A DNA stretch of 64,000 nucleotides from Bradyrhizobium ivorense (GCF_900696085.1 NZ_CAADFC020000004.1:876985-940984), one strand, 5' to 3'; counted from the first letter of the stretch, positions 1-9,476 are shown. Made by a program: numbers and translations. The notes: generated by a model not told the origin, from the letters alone.

Positions 1-6
1 CATCGC

Positions 7-447
7 ATGGACGCCGTGACGCCGCAGCGTGCCGACACGCATTCCCATATCGTTCGCCCGCAGGAGATGGAATGGCAGCAGACCCGCTTCCCGGGCTGCG
101 AGGCCAAGACGCTGCTGTTCGATCGCAAGACCGGATTGATGACCGCCCTGATGCGCTTCGCGCCGGGCGCGGTGCTGCCCGATCATGAGCATGTCAATAT
201 CGAGCAGACTTTTGTGCTCGAAGGCGCCCTCGTCGACAAGGAAGGCCCGGCCGAGGGCATGATTTGCGGCGCCGGCGAGTTCATCTGGCGCGAGGCCGGC
301 AGCCGCCATGTCGCCTGGTGTCCGCAAGGCGGCCTGATGCTCGCGATCTTCCAGGTACCGAACAAGTTCTTCGAGGCCGACGGCCGCGTGGTCGATGCCA
401 GCGGCCAGGACTGGGATGAGGCCTGGGGACATACGCGGAAGTCTTGA
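7..447 (+). CDS. ChrR-like cupin domain protein
   Basis: A 146-residue single-domain cupin. The first motif region contains PDHEHVNIEQTFVLEG (about residues 59-74), where the two His and a Glu are the expected metal ligands, and a later GSRHVAW supplies the last His. This resembles the cupin half of ChrR anti-sigma factors and acetylacetone-cleaving-like cupins, but no anti-sigma zinc domain is present. It is probably a small metal-binding oxygenase or sensor of unknown substrate. The ATG lies only 6 bases into the window, so an upstream start or operon partner cannot be excluded. Confidence 0.7.
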   Translation: MDAVTPQRADTHSHIVRPQEMEWQQTRFPGCEAKTLLFDRKTGLMTALMRFAPGAVLPDHEHVNIEQTFVLEGALVDKEGPAEGMICGAGEFIWREAGSRHVAWCPQGGLMLAIFQVPNKFFEADGRVVDASGQDWDEAWGHTRKS

Positions 448-580
448 GGCCCTCGCCCTGCCCCGTCCTGCTTCCGGCGGCGCGCTTGCGCGGCGCGCCG
501 TGGAACTCTATTAGCTGGTCCGCCGGGATGACGGGTCGCCTTCCCGCAGTTGGCATCCGCGGCCGGGCTGGCGCAGGGGC

Positions 581-2314
581 ATGTTTCGAAGCTCGATCAG
601 GCAGAAGATCGTCGGCATCGCCGCGGGGCTGATCATCCTCGCGGTCGTGACCTCGCTGCTGTCGATGGTGATGGCGGGCCGCGTCGGCCATCTGCTCGAC
701 GAACTCACTAACCGCTATATCCCCGCCTACGGCCATCTCGCCCGCGTCAATGTCCGCGCGCTGGAGCGCTCGCTGGCGATGCGGCGGATGATGATGGCGA
801 AGATGCAGGGGCCGGCGGAAGACGCCAGCTACGAGACCGCGCGGAAATCCTTCGAGGAGATCGAGCCCCTGATCAAGCACGAGGCCGATGCCGCGCGCCA
901 ACTCATCGACGCGATCATCGCCGATCCCTCGACGCCGTCGGACAATGCGGCGCTCGGGCGCCTCGATGACCGCATCGACAACGCGGTCAACGATCTCCTG
1001 GTGCGGCTGAACGCCGAGAACAAGACCTTGCTCGAGCAGATCGAGGCCAAGGACATTGCCGCCGCGCGCCAGACCTCGCTGCGCGCGGACGTGCTGCGCG
1101 ACGAGTTCAACACCAGGGTCGACGCCATCCGCTCCGACATGCTGGCCCAGGTCGCCGCCGCCGCGGCGACGGTAATGGGCGCCCAGCAGAACGCCATCAT
1201 CGTCTCGGCCGTCGTCACCGGCATCGCCGCGATCCTCGGCTTCGTGTTCGCGATGCTGGTCGGCAGCGGCATCACCGGACCGGTGATGCGGCTCCTGGAA
1301 GGCACCCGCGCGGTCGAGGCCGGCAAGCTCGACGGCAGCATCACCATCACGACCCAGGACGAGATCGGCCAGCTCTCGGCCGCCTTCAACCGGATGATCG
1401 AGACGCTGCGCAACAACCAGCGCATCCGCGAAACCTTCGGCCGCTACATCAATCCGCGGATCGCCGAAGGCCTGCTCGACCAGCCGGCGATCGCCGCCAC
1501 CGAAGGACAGCGCCGCGTCATGACGGTGATGTTCTGCGACATGAAGGGCTTTACGTCCTTGAGCGAAGGCGTGACGCCGCGCGGCCTGGTCAAGATCATG
1601 AACCTCTATCTCTCGACCATGTCGGAGCCGATCCACGCCCATCGCGGCATCATCGACAAATATATCGGCGATGCCATCATGGCCTATTGGGGCGCGCCGT
1701 TTGTCGAGGAAAACGAGCAGACCCATCTCGCCGCGCTCGCCGCGATCGACATGACCGGGCGCGTCGCCCAGCTGCGCAAGGATCTGCCCGAGCTGCTCGG
1801 CGTGCGCGCGATCCCGACCGACTGCGACGTCCGCATCGGCATCGCCACCGGCGAAGCGCTGGTCGGCAGCATCGGCTCCGAATTCATGATGAGCTACACC
1901 GTGCTCGGCGACACCGTGAACCTCGCCTCGCGGCTGGAGGGCGCCAACAAATATTACGGCAGCCGCAGCCTGATCTCGGAAGCCACCGCCGCCGGCTGCG
2001 CCGATACCATCGCGCTGCGCGAGATCGACCGGCTGATCGTGGTCGGCCAGACCCAGCCGCAGACCGTATTCGAGATCATGGGCCAGAAGGACGCCCTGAC
2101 GCCGGCGCAAACGCTGCTGTGCCAGCACTATGCGGAAGGCCTCGCGGCGTACCGCGCACGCAGCTGGGACGACGCGGCGCGCGCCTTCGTCGCCGCGCTG
2201 GAAGCCGTCCCCGGCGACGGACCATCGCTCGCCCTGAAGGCGCGCGTCGAGAGCTTTCGGCAAAATCCGCCGGCGCCGGGCTGGGACGGCGCGTGGCGTC
2301 TGGAGAGCAAATAG
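581..2314 (+). CDS. Membrane adenylate/guanylate cyclase with HAMP domain
   Basis: 577 residues. A first membrane segment (about 10-32), a roughly 170-residue helical periplasmic sensor region and a second membrane segment (about 205-229) are followed by a HAMP linker (to about 282). A class III nucleotide cyclase domain starts near 310. Both metal-binding aspartates are present: D320 in VMFCDMKGFTSLSE and D364 in DKYIGDAIMAYW. A C-terminal tail of about 80 residues has TPR-like character. It should make cAMP (or cGMP) in response to a periplasmic signal. The ATG at 581 follows a GGGG stretch. The ligand is unknown. A cNMP-binding patatin and a CRP-type DNA site occur elsewhere in the window, but no direct link is shown. 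Confidence 0.88.
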   Translation: MFRSSIRQKIVGIAAGLIILAVVTSLLSMVMAGRVGHLLDELTNRYIPAYGHLARVNVRALERSLAMRRMMMAKMQGPAEDASYETARKSFEEIEPLIKHEADAARQLIDAIIADPSTPSDNAALGRLDDRIDNAVNDLLVRLNAENKTLLEQIEAKDIAAARQTSLRADVLRDEFNTRVDAIRSDMLAQVAAAAATVMGAQQNAIIVSAVVTGIAAILGFVFAMLVGSGITGPVMRLLEGTRAVEAGKLDGSITITTQDEIGQLSAAFNRMIETLRNNQRIRETFGRYINPRIAEGLLDQPAIAATEGQRRVMTVMFCDMKGFTSLSEGVTPRGLVKIMNLYLSTMSEPIHAHRGIIDKYIGDAIMAYWGAPFVEENEQTHLAALAAIDMTGRVAQLRKDLPELLGVRAIPTDCDVRIGIATGEALVGSIGSEFMMSYTVLGDTVNLASRLEGANKYYGSRSLISEATAAGCADTIALREIDRLIVVGQTQPQTVFEIMGQKDALTPAQTLLCQHYAEGLAAYRARSWDDAARAFVAALEAVPGDGPSLALKARVESFRQNPPAPGWDGAWRLESK

Positions 2315-2551
2315 CGATCACTGCGCGCGGCCGGGCCGCTCACCGCGTCGAATCCTGACACCGATGTCAGTTTCGGCTGTGCCGTCCTGGTATCGCATAC
2401 GCCCTCACCTGCGCGCTTCACTCTTTGAAAACGACAGCGCGACTGTCACACGCGTCGCCGCAGACAATTTTTCGCATTGAAGGGAATGCGCGAGGCGACG
2501 GGGAGTTATTGCTTCAAACCGGCACTCGCCCGGTCGAAGCGGGAGGTCCCC

Positions 2552-3160
2552 ATGATCAAGTCACCGATCAAGCTTGCAGCGGTTGCGACGTTCCTGACAG
2601 CGCCGTTCTTCCTGGTCTCGCCGCCGGTTATCGCCGCAGGCGGAGGTGGCGGTGGCGGCGGAGGCGGTGGTGGCGATCCCTACGGATCGAGCTACAGCGG
2701 TCCCGCGTCATCGTCCCCGCAGCAGAGGGACAGAAAGACCACGCGCCGAACCAAGAAGCCAACCAAGCAGTCGGCCTTCGATGATCCGGCGTTTCGCGAA
2801 GCCTACCGCACGGCCTATGCAACGATCTACGAACGCAACGACTATCTCGCGGCGATCGATCAGCTGCACGCGCTCAAGCATGACGACCAACCCAACGTCG
2901 CCAATCTGATCGGCTACTCCTATCGCAAGCTCGGCGACTTCAGGGAGGCGCAACTCTGGTACGAGCGCGCGCTGAAAGCGGATCCAAACCACGTGCTGAC
3001 CTGGAACTATTACGGCCTCTGGCAGATCGAGCAAGGCAACCGCGAGCAGGCGCAATATCATCTGACCCGGATTGCCGCGATCTGCGGCACCGGCTGCGAC
3101 GAATATCGTTCGCTGGCGGCGGCGCTCGAAAAGCCGCCCGGGACCGGGCTGGTGTATTGA
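2552..3160 (+). CDS. Secreted TPR-repeat protein with poly-glycine linker
   Basis: 202 residues. A signal peptide (residues 1-29, ending VIAAGG) is followed by an uninterrupted glycine run of about a dozen residues and then a basic Ser/Pro/Lys linker. From about residue 75 there are two or three tetratricopeptide repeats (NLIGYSYRKLGDFREAQLWYERALKADPNH is the clearest, about residues 120-150). The start was chosen at the ATG behind GGGAGG (2541-2546) because it begins a good signal peptide; an in-frame ATG 75 bases upstream would not. It probably acts as a periplasmic scaffold. Two Cys near the C-terminus (CGTGC) could form a disulfide. Confidence 0.75.
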   Translation: MIKSPIKLAAVATFLTAPFFLVSPPVIAAGGGGGGGGGGGGDPYGSSYSGPASSSPQQRDRKTTRRTKKPTKQSAFDDPAFREAYRTAYATIYERNDYLAAIDQLHALKHDDQPNVANLIGYSYRKLGDFREAQLWYERALKADPNHVLTWNYYGLWQIEQGNREQAQYHLTRIAAICGTGCDEYRSLAAALEKPPGTGLVY

Positions 3161-3165
3161 GAGAT

Positions 3166-3236
3166 CGTAGCCCGCATGAGCGCAGCGATATGCGGGAGAA
3201 TTGAACCCGGGTGTCGCTGCGCTCCTCCGGGCTACG
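3166..3236. repeat. Short palindromic dispersed repeat (CGTAGCCCG family)
   Basis: CGTAGCCCGC at 3166-3175 is mirrored by the inverted ending CCGGGCTACG at 3227-3236, with internal complementary parts (GAGCGCAGCGA against TCGCTGCGCTC). It sits between the convergent TPR and SnoaL genes and could fold into a bidirectional hairpin terminator. It resembles the REP-like elements scattered in Bradyrhizobium genomes. Confidence 0.65.
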
Positions 3237-3627
3237 CTTTCTTCACTAGCTGCGCCTCGATCGCGGCCTTGTCGATCACCGACCAGACCTGCACGATCTT
3301 GCCCTCGCGGAATTCATAGAACACGTTCTCGGCAAACGCGACGCGCCGGCCGTCGACATCGAGGCCGAGAAACCTGCCCTTCGGCGAGCAGTTGAAGGCG
3401 AGCCGGCTCGCGACGTAGCTCGCGTCGGACACCAGCAACTCGATGTTGAAGTGAAGGTCGGGAATGTCACGAAAGTCCTGCTCCAGCATCTCGCGATAGC
3501 CCGGCAGACCGATCCGCCGACCGTTGTGAGATACGTCGTCGTCGACGAACTGACCAAGCCGCGACCAGTCCTGCCGGTTCAGGCAAGCGATGTAGTTCCG
3601 GTAGATGCCGGGAAGGTCTTGGGTCAT
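3232..3627 (-). CDS. SnoaL-like ester cyclase family protein
   Basis: 131 residues of the NTF2-like alpha+beta fold. The N-terminal helix IYRNYIACLNRQDW, the DDDVSHNGRR strand and the later FREGKIVQVWSVIDKAAI are typical of the SnoaL polyketide cyclase/ester cyclase family. The start at 3627 is preceded by GGAGG, so an in-frame ATG 45 bases further out is not needed. Family members in non-polyketide contexts usually have no known substrate, and nothing next to this gene gives one. Its last bases overlap the palindromic repeat ending at 3236. Confidence 0.72.
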   Translation of the reverse strand: MTQDLPGIYRNYIACLNRQDWSRLGQFVDDDVSHNGRRIGLPGYREMLEQDFRDIPDLHFNIELLVSDASYVASRLAFNCSPKGRFLGLDVDGRRVAFAENVFYEFREGKIVQVWSVIDKAAIEAQLVKKA

Positions 3628-3818
3628 CGATCGCCTCCAGGTCTGCGAGTTCGCTCCGGCACGCATTGCCATGTGGGTAGTCGGAGCGCCGGCGCAACCA
3701 ACGCCTGCGCGTCACGTCCAGGCGTGTCCGTTTTTGCGGGAATTTCGCCATTTCGACCGATGGGGTCGCTGGATAGTTTGCGCGCCGGGCGACGCGAACG
3801 CATACGTTGAGATGGATC

Positions 3819-5027
3819 ATGAATTGGCGATTTCTTGCATGGAGTGGCGCTGCCATCGCCGCGCTGGTTCCAATCGTCGGCGGCGCCTGGCTGCTCACCC
3901 TTCCCGCCGCATCGGCCATCAAGGTTCCGCCACCGATCGCGCAGCAGGAGCATGACGCAACGCTCGCGGCGCTGAAGCCACTGAGGCGAGCGCGCCCGCT
4001 GATCGCGATCGTCGGCATCAACGACATGACCGAGACCACCGACTATCTGATGCCTTACGGCATTCTCAAGCGCGCCGACGTTGCCGATGTCGTGACGCTG
4101 GCGACGGGCCCCGGGCCGGTGACGCTGTTCCCGGTGCTGAAGGTCGAGCCTGATACAACGACAGCCGCATTCGACACCGCGCATCCCGACGGCGCCGACT
4201 ACGTCATCGTGCCGGCGATGAGCCGCGACGACGATCCGGTCGTGGTGCCGTGGATCCAGCGTCAGGCCGAGAAAGGCGCCGTGATCGTCGGCATCTGTGC
4301 CGGCGGCAAGGTCGTTGCCTCGACCGGGCTGCTCGACGGCAGGCGCGCCACCACGCACTGGTTCTACCTGAAGGGCTGGCAGGACAAGCATCCCGGGATC
4401 CGGTACGTCGCGGACCGCCGCATCGTGGTCGACCGCGGCGTCGCGACGACGACGGGCATCTCGGCGTCGATGCCGATGTCGCTCACCCTGATCGAGGCGA
4501 TTGCGGGCCGCGGCAAGGCCGAGGCGGTCGCCCGCGAGATCGGCCTGCCCGATTGGAATGCGCGCCACGACAGCGGCGCTTTCAAGTTCACCCGCCCGTT
4601 CGCGCTGACTGCGATCCGTAACACGCTGGCGTTCTGGAACCGGGAGCAGCTCGGCCTCGCGCTGAGCGCCGATGTCGACGAGGTGTCGCTGGCGCTGGTC
4701 GCCGACAGCTGGTCGCGGACCTATCGCTCGCATGCGGTGACATTTGCAAAGACCGACGCAGCGCAGACCACGCGCAACGGCCTGCGCATCTATCCGCAAC
4801 AGGTTGCGGCGACCTGGCCCGCGGAGCGCCTGCTGCCCGCCGTCGGAGCCACGCCGCCGGCGCAGGCGCTCGACACCGCCTTGCGCGCAATCCAGACCCG
4901 CTATGGCGCTGATACGGCCGACTTCGTCGCGATGCAGCTCGAATATCCGCGGTCACCGGCGTCGCGCACGGAACAGCCGGCAGGCCCATTCAAAACCGCG
5001 TCGTGCCGAGCGGCAGGCCGAGGCTGA
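3819..5027 (+). CDS. DJ-1/PfpI (type 1 glutamine amidotransferase-like) protein with membrane anchor
   Basis: 402 residues. An N-terminal hydrophobic segment (about 8-32) suggests membrane anchoring or export. A DJ-1/PfpI domain covers roughly 60-235, with the nucleophile elbow VGICAGGK placing the cysteine at about residue 160. The C-terminal 170 residues are a conserved but unassigned extension rather than the AraC HTH that often follows this domain. A TTG 12 bases upstream is in frame; the ATG was preferred. The 3' end overlaps the convergent oxidoreductase gene by 38 bases. The enzymatic role is unknown. Confidence 0.7.
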   Translation: MNWRFLAWSGAAIAALVPIVGGAWLLTLPAASAIKVPPPIAQQEHDATLAALKPLRRARPLIAIVGINDMTETTDYLMPYGILKRADVADVVTLATGPGPVTLFPVLKVEPDTTTAAFDTAHPDGADYVIVPAMSRDDDPVVVPWIQRQAEKGAVIVGICAGGKVVASTGLLDGRRATTHWFYLKGWQDKHPGIRYVADRRIVVDRGVATTTGISASMPMSLTLIEAIAGRGKAEAVAREIGLPDWNARHDSGAFKFTRPFALTAIRNTLAFWNREQLGLALSADVDEVSLALVADSWSRTYRSHAVTFAKTDAAQTTRNGLRIYPQQVAATWPAERLLPAVGATPPAQALDTALRAIQTRYGADTADFVAMQLEYPRSPASRTEQPAGPFKTASCRAAGRG

Positions 5028-6147
5028 TGCGCCCCGCGAGCACGTAGCTGTTCTGGGTCATCGCCACATGCTTGATCGCCGCCTGAACGTCGCGGATCGA
5101 CCGCTCGAGCGTGCCGGTCTCGAAGATCGCCGCGGTCCCGGCCGGTGCCGCGAGCATCTCGACCACGCGCGCGGCGCTCTCCGCGGCGTTGGCGCAGGCA
5201 ACCCGAAACAACACCCGCGCCTCGATCAGACGATCGCCGCCGGCATCGACCGCGGCCATCAGCTCGGTCATCGCCTCGATCAATAACGCCCGCGCAGACC
5301 GCACTGCGGCCTCGGCGCGGCCGACCAGCGCCTGAACCAGTTCGCCGTCACGGAGTTGGCCGCCGCCGGCCATCCGCGGTTTCTTGCTCGCCAGCGCGAT
5401 GAAGGCGTCGAGCGCGCCGTGCGCAATTCCGAGCGGGACCACCGAGACCGTCCAGGGAAACGCCGACAGCGCCGGCAGGCGGTAGATCACCGCGGACTGC
5501 GTCGGCTGGAAATCGATCAGCGGGTGGACGTGGCTGGCGGGCAGGAAGCTGTCCTCAATCTCGAAATCGCAGCTTCCGGTCCCGCGCAGTCCGGATACGA
5601 ACCAGGTGTCGTGAACGCGGACCTCGGCGCGGTCGAAGTAGCAGCACAGCGACGGGCCGTCCTTGCCGTCGGGCCCCTTCACGCTGGCGAGCCCCATGAA
5701 CCGCGTCGCATGATGCGCGCCGCTGCCGAACGGCCAGCGCCCGCTGACGCGGTAGCCGCCCTCGACCTCCACCGCCGTTCCGACCGCACCGGTAGCGCTG
5801 GCGATGAACGCCATTGGATCGGCGAACCAGCTCCGCACCACGTCTGCGGGCAGGTAGCCGCCGATCCGGCTCATGCCGGCGCCGTTGCCGACCAGCCAGC
5901 CGACCGAGCCGTCAAGCGCGGACGCCGCCTCGACGATGGTCATGAAGTCGAATGGCGAGAATTCCGGCCCGCCGAGCGCCTTCGGCAGATACAGCCGAAA
6001 CAGTCCGGCCTCGGCCAGCGCCCGGAAGACGGCATCGGGTAGCCTGCGCTCGCGATCGAAATGCTGCCGTTGCTCGGCAATCAGCGGCGCCAGCCGCGCC
6101 ACCGCAGCAAGATGGTCCGCAACACTGGCTTCCGCGCGTGCATGCAT
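4990..6147 (-). CDS. Acyl-CoA dehydrogenase-superfamily flavin monooxygenase/dehydrogenase
   Basis: 385 residues with an ACAD-like helical N-domain (LAPLIAEQRQHFDRERRLPD), the middle beta domain and a C-terminal helical domain. The sequence is closer to flavin-dependent monooxygenases such as HpaB/DszC/HsaA-type enzymes than to fatty-acid ACADs: it has TWFVSGLRGTGSCDFEIED, and I see no clear catalytic Glu context. Such enzymes use FMNH2/FADH2 from a separate reductase to hydroxylate aromatic or sulfur substrates. The start at 6147 is behind GGAGAGGG; the longer open frame upstream lacks a ribosome site. No reductase lies nearby, so the substrate is unknown. Confidence 0.75.
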   Translation of the reverse strand: MHARAEASVADHLAAVARLAPLIAEQRQHFDRERRLPDAVFRALAEAGLFRLYLPKALGGPEFSPFDFMTIVEAASALDGSVGWLVGNGAGMSRIGGYLPADVVRSWFADPMAFIASATGAVGTAVEVEGGYRVSGRWPFGSGAHHATRFMGLASVKGPDGKDGPSLCCYFDRAEVRVHDTWFVSGLRGTGSCDFEIEDSFLPASHVHPLIDFQPTQSAVIYRLPALSAFPWTVSVVPLGIAHGALDAFIALASKKPRMAGGGQLRDGELVQALVGRAEAAVRSARALLIEAMTELMAAVDAGGDRLIEARVLFRVACANAAESAARVVEMLAAPAGTAAIFETGTLERSIRDVQAAIKHVAMTQNSYVLAGRISLGLPLGTTRF

Positions 6148-6210
6148 GGTGCCCTCTCCAGCCGGAACATGCGGATTGTCGGACAACCTCTCGCGCCGCG
6201 CAAATCCGAA

Positions 6211-6241
6211 GAATTCAGCCGCAGATGAACTGAATTCATCT
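6211..6241. promoter_or_regulatory. Nested inverted repeat between divergent genes
   Basis: GAATTCAG at 6211-6218 pairs with CTGAATTC at 6230-6237, and AGATGAA at 6223-6229 pairs with TTCATCT at 6235-6241. The region separates the divergent flavin oxidoreductase and decarboxylase genes, so this could be an operator for either. No regulator gene is adjacent. Confidence 0.3.
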
Positions 6242-6373
6242 AGACCCCCTCCCATGCGCAAACTCCCTTCGGTGACCGGACTCCGCGCATCACGTGTCAG
6301 GCGCCCACCCATTGTCATCTCATCGTCATGAAATGTGCCGACAGGTTCAGCCGGACCAGTTTCGGGGACTCGC

Positions 6374-8731
6374 ATGGACTACTTCAAACGCTTCAACTTC
6401 CTGTTCGCCGCGCCGGTGTTCGAATCGGACGATCTCGAAGGCATCCGCTTCAACCAGATCATCAGCGAGATCGAGCGGTCCGGCTTCGAGGTGGTCCGCG
6501 CCCGCAAGCTGGAGGATGCCGAAATCGCGGTGCAAACCGATGCCGCGATCGGCTGCATGGTGGTCGACTGGGGCAAGAAGGGTCTTGAGGGCAAGACCGC
6601 GGCGCTGATCAATTTGATGCGCCGCCGCGGCCTCGACTTCCCGATCATCCTGTTGATCCGCCGCAAGCGGTTCGAGGACCTGCCGGTCGAGGTGCTCGAT
6701 TTCATCGACGGCTACGTGTTCCTGTCCGAGGAAACCCCGCCCTTCATCGCGAAAAACCTGATCAGCCGGCTCAAGCAATATGCCGAGAACCTGAAGACAC
6801 CGTTCTTCGGCGCCCTGGTCGACTATGCCGAGGAAGGCAACCAGCTCTGGACCTGCCCCGGCCACAATGGCGGCGTGTTCTACAGCCGCAGCCCGATCGG
6901 CCGTGTGTTCGTCGAGCATCTCGGCGAGGCGGTGTTTCGCGACGACCTCGACAATTCCGTCCTCGACCTCGGCGACCTCCTCACCCATGAGGGGCCGGCG
7001 CTGAAGGCGCAGAAGGAGGCGGCGCGGATCTTTGGCGCGGAGAAGACCTATTTCGTGCTCAACGGCACCTCGACCTCAAACAAGGTCGCGCTCGGCTCGC
7101 TGGTCACCGACGGCGACCTCGTGCTGTTCGACCGCAACAACCACAAGGCCGCCCATCACGGCGCGCTTCTGATCGGCGGCGGCATCCCGGTCTATGTGCC
7201 GACGGTGCGCAACGCCTGGGGCCTGATCGGGCCGATGCGCTGGGACCTGCTCGACGAAGGAGCGCTGCGCGACCACATCCGCAAGCACCCGCTGGTCAAG
7301 GACGAGAACGCCTGGAAGAAGCCCCGCCCGTTCCGCGTCGCCGTGGTCGAGCAGTGCACCTATGACGGTACCATCCACTCCGCCGAGATGATCCTGAAGC
7401 GGATCGGCCATCTCTGCGACTACATCCTGTTCGACGAGGCCTGGGCCGGCTTCATGAAATTCCACCCGATCTATGCCGGCCGCTTCGCGATGGGGCTGGC
7501 CGATCTCGGCCCCGAGGCGCCGGGCATCATCGCGACGCAGTCGACCCACAAGCAGCTGGCGAGCTTCTCGCAGGCCTCGCAGATCCACATCCGCGACCGC
7601 CACATCAAGGGCCAGAAGCGCCGCGTCGAGCACCGCCGCTTCAACGAAAGTTTTATGCAGCACGCCTCGACCTCGCCGTTCTATCCGCTGTTCGCTTCGC
7701 TCGACGTCGGCGCGCAGATGATGAAGGGCCGCTCCGGCGAGGTGCTGTGGGACGACACGATCCGGCTCGGCATCGAGCTGCGCAAGAAGGTCCGCGCCGT
7801 GAAGCGCGAGTTCGAGGAGAACGAGACGCGGACCGAGCGGCGCTGGTTCTTCGAGCCGTTCGTGCCGGATCGCGTGGCGATCCCGGATGTCGCGCGCGAG
7901 AACGGCGTGCACAATGTCGCCTGGGAGACGATCTCGACCGACCAGCTCGCGACCAATCCGTCCTACTGGCAGCTCAACCCCGGCCAAAGCTGGCACGGCT
8001 TCCCGGAGTTGACGGAAGGCTTTGCCATGACCGACCCGAACAAGCTGACATTGCTGACGCCGGGCTTCGATCACGCCACCGGCGTCTACGCCGACCACGG
8101 CGTCCCCGCCCCCGTCGTCGCGCATTATCTGCGCGAGAACCGCATCGTCGCCGAGAAGAACGACCTCAACTCGCTGCTGTTCCTGCTGACGCCGGGCGTC
8201 GAGGCCAGCAAGGCCGGCACGCTGATCTCGGGCCTCGTCGCGTTCAAGAAGCTGCATGACGACAACGCGCTGATCGAGGACGTCATCCCGGAATTCTACC
8301 GCCGCCGCCCGAACCGCTATGCCGGGGTGCGGCTGCGCGATCTCTGCGGCGACATGCACCGCTTCTTCCGCGACGCCAATGTCAGCGCGCTGCAGGCCTG
8401 GCAGTTCCTGCCCGAGCATCTGCCGGAGATCGCGATGTCGCCGCGCGAGGCCTCGCGCTATCTGGTGCGCAACGACGTCGACTACCTGCCGATCGGCGAG
8501 ATCTTCGGCCGCATCACCGCGACGCCGTTTGTGGTCTACCCGCCCGGCATCGCCACCATCGTGCCCGGCGAGCGGCTCACCGAACGCAGCAAGCCGATGA
8601 TCGACTATCTCAAGATGTTCGAGGCGAGCTTCAACGCGTTTCCCGGCTTCGAGGTCGAGGTCCAGGGCATCTACAAGGAGATCGACGATGCCGGCCGCGT
8701 CCGCTTCTACACCTATGTCGTTGCCGAGTAA
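6374..8731 (+). CDS. Orn/Lys/Arg decarboxylase (class I, PLP-dependent)
   Basis: 785 residues, the usual length of the inducible bacterial basic-amino-acid decarboxylases. An N-terminal response-regulator-like wing domain (about 1-125) precedes the fold-type I PLP domain. The Schiff-base lysine lies in STHKQLAS at about K393, preceded by the FDEAWAGF cofactor motif; a C-terminal domain follows. It decarboxylates ornithine, lysine or arginine to putrescine, cadaverine or agmatine, and substrate preference cannot be read from sequence alone. The start is the ATG at 6374 (MDYFKRFNF). An acetyltransferase gene follows 18 bases later and is probably co-transcribed. Confidence 0.9.
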   Translation: MDYFKRFNFLFAAPVFESDDLEGIRFNQIISEIERSGFEVVRARKLEDAEIAVQTDAAIGCMVVDWGKKGLEGKTAALINLMRRRGLDFPIILLIRRKRFEDLPVEVLDFIDGYVFLSEETPPFIAKNLISRLKQYAENLKTPFFGALVDYAEEGNQLWTCPGHNGGVFYSRSPIGRVFVEHLGEAVFRDDLDNSVLDLGDLLTHEGPALKAQKEAARIFGAEKTYFVLNGTSTSNKVALGSLVTDGDLVLFDRNNHKAAHHGALLIGGGIPVYVPTVRNAWGLIGPMRWDLLDEGALRDHIRKHPLVKDENAWKKPRPFRVAVVEQCTYDGTIHSAEMILKRIGHLCDYILFDEAWAGFMKFHPIYAGRFAMGLADLGPEAPGIIATQSTHKQLASFSQASQIHIRDRHIKGQKRRVEHRRFNESFMQHASTSPFYPLFASLDVGAQMMKGRSGEVLWDDTIRLGIELRKKVRAVKREFEENETRTERRWFFEPFVPDRVAIPDVARENGVHNVAWETISTDQLATNPSYWQLNPGQSWHGFPELTEGFAMTDPNKLTLLTPGFDHATGVYADHGVPAPVVAHYLRENRIVAEKNDLNSLLFLLTPGVEASKAGTLISGLVAFKKLHDDNALIEDVIPEFYRRRPNRYAGVRLRDLCGDMHRFFRDANVSALQAWQFLPEHLPEIAMSPREASRYLVRNDVDYLPIGEIFGRITATPFVVYPPGIATIVPGERLTERSKPMIDYLKMFEASFNAFPGFEVEVQGIYKEIDDAGRVRFYTYVVAE

Positions 8732-8749
8732 GCGAGCGGACCGCCAACA

Positions 8750-9310
8750 ATGGAGAATGATCACAAGATCACGGTGCGTGCGTCCCGCGACAGCGATGTC
8801 GATGCGATGCTGTCGATCTACCGCCATCACATCCGCCGCGGCGTCGAGGAGAGCGTCGACGACAGCGGCACGCCGGAGCCCGACGATCTGCGCGACCGCC
8901 GCAAGAATTTGCGCAACACTCGCCTGCCGCATCTGGTCGCGGTCTGCGACGGCGAGGTGGTCGGCTACGCCTATGTCGTGCTGTTCCGCAAGCGGCCGGC
9001 CTACCGCTACACGGTGAAGCATTCGATCTACGTGCATCACCGTTTCACCGCGCGCGGCGTCGGCGGCAGGCTGCTGCAGGAATTGATCGACACCTGCGCC
9101 GCGGCCGGTTTTCGCCAGATGATCGGCTATATCGACGCCGACAACGCCGCCTCGCTCAAGCTGCACGACCGCTTCGGCTTCGCCCGCGTCGGGCATCTGC
9201 CCGGCGTCGCCTACCGCTACGGCCGCTGGTCCGACACCGTGATGGTGCAGCGCTCGCTCGCCGCCGGCGCAACCGCGCCGCCGCCGCCCGCGCCGCTGTC
9301 GCGGCGGTGA
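8750..9310 (+). CDS. GNAT N-acetyltransferase (phosphinothricin acetyltransferase-like)
   Basis: 186 residues. The acetyl-CoA binding motif is seen as VHHRFTARGVGGRLLQELID (about 100-120), and the C-terminal half with YIDADNAASLKLHDRFGF matches the Pat/Bar branch of the GNAT superfamily, which acetylates small primary amines. It starts 18 bases after the basic amino acid decarboxylase. Acetylation of the diamine product or a related amine is therefore a reasonable guess, but this is inferred only from position. The tail after about residue 172 is Ala/Pro-rich. Confidence 0.78.
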   Translation: MENDHKITVRASRDSDVDAMLSIYRHHIRRGVEESVDDSGTPEPDDLRDRRKNLRNTRLPHLVAVCDGEVVGYAYVVLFRKRPAYRYTVKHSIYVHHRFTARGVGGRLLQELIDTCAAAGFRQMIGYIDADNAASLKLHDRFGFARVGHLPGVAYRYGRWSDTVMVQRSLAAGATAPPPPAPLSRR

Positions 9311-9330
9311 TCGACGGCACGCCCGCTCCA

Positions 9331-9451
9331 CGTCATTGCGAGCCACCGGTCGGCGCGAAGCGCCGGCGGATGACAGGCTCCGCGAAGCAATCCACCTCTC
9401 CGCATGTGTGGAGGAATGGATTGCTTCGTCGCTTCGCTCCTCGCAATGACG
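9331..9451. repeat. Dispersed palindromic repeat (CGTCATTGCGAG family)
   Basis: It begins CGTCATTGCGAG and ends with the inverted CTCGCAATGACG; inside are complementary halves with GAAGCAATCCA and TGGATTGCTTCG. A second copy lies at 59285-59369. It has no coding content and is typical of the CATTGCGAG elements common in Bradyrhizobium and relatives. Confidence 0.8.
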
Positions 9452-9476
9452 AGACGGTTAAAGCCGCGTCGCTCGC

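Noticed and set aside
281..2263. Long open frame of 660 codons on the minus strand opposite the cyclase
   Set aside because: It mirrors the codon bias of the real gene, has His/Arg/Asp-rich composition and no recognisable domain or ribosome site.
6148..6373. speF-type leader RNA before the basic amino acid decarboxylase
   Set aside because: The region is short and no speF-like conserved core could be recognised by eye; a covariance search would be needed.
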